Positions 63,448 through 64,000 of a stretch of 64,000 nt of DNA are shown in pieces. Each line of letters opens with the position of its first letter. The first letter of the stretch is position 1. The DNA comes from Shewanella sp. Choline-02u-19 (GTDB lineage: Bacteria > Pseudomonadota > Gammaproteobacteria > Enterobacterales > Shewanellaceae): assembly GCF_002836205.1 (NCBI RefSeq), contig NZ_PJBE01000013.1:3224001-3288000 (forward strand). The letters are read 5' to 3'. Made by a program: the position numbers and the translations under genes. The notes below the pieces were generated by a model, which saw only the letters and a list, made by a program, of their open reading frames with translations, ran no database searches and was not told where the DNA came from.

Positions 63448-63936
63448 CTAGCGGACTTTATATAAACGCCTGACACGACGCAGGATCCAAAATATCCAGG
63501 GCCACATGATCAAACTTGAAAATGCGGGATAAAACAGCGTGATATCAAAGTTCGCTGTATCCGTCACAAACTGCACCCAAAAAACAATTAAGTTATAGAG
63601 CGCGACCTGTGTTGCCACCAGCAATGCTTGTTGCCACATAGGGAAGTTACGTAGACGTTGAAAATGTAATACCACCACATAAACCACCACCGACATGGCA
63701 AAAGCTCTAATACCTAAGGTCGCCCCCAGCAATATATCCAGCATCACACCCAGCACCCACGCCGTTAATATGTTGTACCTGTGTGGCAGCGCCATTGCCC
63801 AGTAGATAATCACCAGTAGCAACCAATCGGGCCGCCATGCTTCGACTAATTCAGGCAGAGGCATAATTTGAAATAGCATCGCGACCAGCAAACTTAACCA
63901 AACAACCCAACGGCCATTGGCGACATGTAAACTCAT
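63448..63936 (-). CDS. mreD: MreD, rod-shape determining membrane protein
   Basis: 162 aa with five TM segments; WVVWLSLLVAMLFQIMPLPE and MLDILLGATLGIRAFAMSVV are typical. It works with MreB and MreC in cell-wall elongation. Its ATG overlaps the mreC stop as ATGA. Confidence 0.93.
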   Translation of the reverse strand: MSLHVANGRWVVWLSLLVAMLFQIMPLPELVEAWRPDWLLLVIIYWAMALPHRYNILTAWVLGVMLDILLGATLGIRAFAMSVVVYVVVLHFQRLRNFPMWQQALLVATQVALYNLIVFWVQFVTDTANFDITLFYPAFSSLIMWPWIFWILRRVRRLYKVR

Positions 63937-64000
63937 TGCGCGGCCTCCTTATTGGCTTTTAACGCTTCTTCGACACCTTCTGGTGCAACCAGTTCCGCGT
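63933..64000 (-). CDS. mreC: MreC C-terminal end (partial)
   Basis: The minus-strand frame enters from the right edge as AELVAPEGVEEALKANKEAA Q and stops with TGA at 63935-63933. Only about 21 residues are present. Identity rests on position directly upstream of mreD and the four-base overlap. Confidence 0.8.
   Translation of the reverse strand, partial: AELVAPEGVEEALKANKEAAQ

Overview
The window looks like a chromosomal segment of a marine gammaproteobacterium, most probably Shewanella. Reasons: moderate GC; a cell-wall and RNase cluster (mreC-mreD-maf-rng-yhdP-nit-tldD) and a divergent pmbA/darP pair as in other gammaproteobacteria; many c-di-GMP and receiver genes; a CheC-fused receiver; RraB; and families common in Shewanella (DUF3530, DUF3016, DUF4240, TorF-like porin). 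No rRNA, tRNA, CRISPR array, IS element or prophage was seen.

Layout. 1-8000: electron-transfer module fixA(partial)-fixB-fixC-fixX, a YaaU-type MFS carrier, an outer-membrane porin and a chemoreceptor. In E. coli fixABCX-yaaU serves anaerobic carnitine/crotonobetaine metabolism. 8001-8940: a tandem array built from the 3' end of the neighbouring phoH-like gene. 8941-19700: phoH-like PIN/ATPase gene, divergent rapA, DUF3530, YqhA-like membrane protein, a crotonase, a REC-CheC plus diguanylate cyclase pair, rraB and a PlsC acyltransferase. 19880-23240: zinc-uptake genes (permease, ZnuA, His/Asp-rich outer-membrane protein, DUF2946 protein) with no ATPase gene. 23460-37900: MscS channel, formate-THF ligase, MaoC-like dehydratase, TraB/GumN protein, EAL-CBS-GGDEF protein, several small exported or membrane proteins of unknown function, a double-REC protein, HU and a TorF-like porin. 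37968-43735: an AGCS symporter, then the arsenic operon arsR-acr3-gapdh-arsJ. 44319-49556: pmbA, darP, a large Ig-like lipoprotein. 49715-54427: TolC-HlyD and two ABC-2 permeases, again without an ATPase. 54571-64000: tldD, nit, yhdP, rng, maf, mreD, mreC(partial).

The most unusual object is at 8235-8940. Downstream of the phoH-like gene, on the same strand, lie two head-to-tail 353-bp units, each made of an A (182 bp) and a B (171 bp) monomer. All four monomers carry an intact 31-codon ORF that re-encodes the last 31 residues of the PhoH-like protein. In each one, Val434 of the parent is replaced by a TAATG stop/restart overlap, and a hairpin lies ahead of it. A- and B-type ORFs differ at 17 of 32 codons, 15 of them silently. 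This is either a set of displaced gene 3' ends left by recombination or a family of micro-ORFs held under protein-level constraint. I do not recognise it as a described system.

Other points worth checking: a fully symmetric CRP box ahead of the YqhA-like gene, a FadR-like box ahead of the crotonase, mutually exclusive hairpins in the leader of a small exported protein, a terminator between znuA and the permease gene, and a dispersed-type intergenic repeat near pmbA. All functional calls come from reading the translated sequence; no database search was run.
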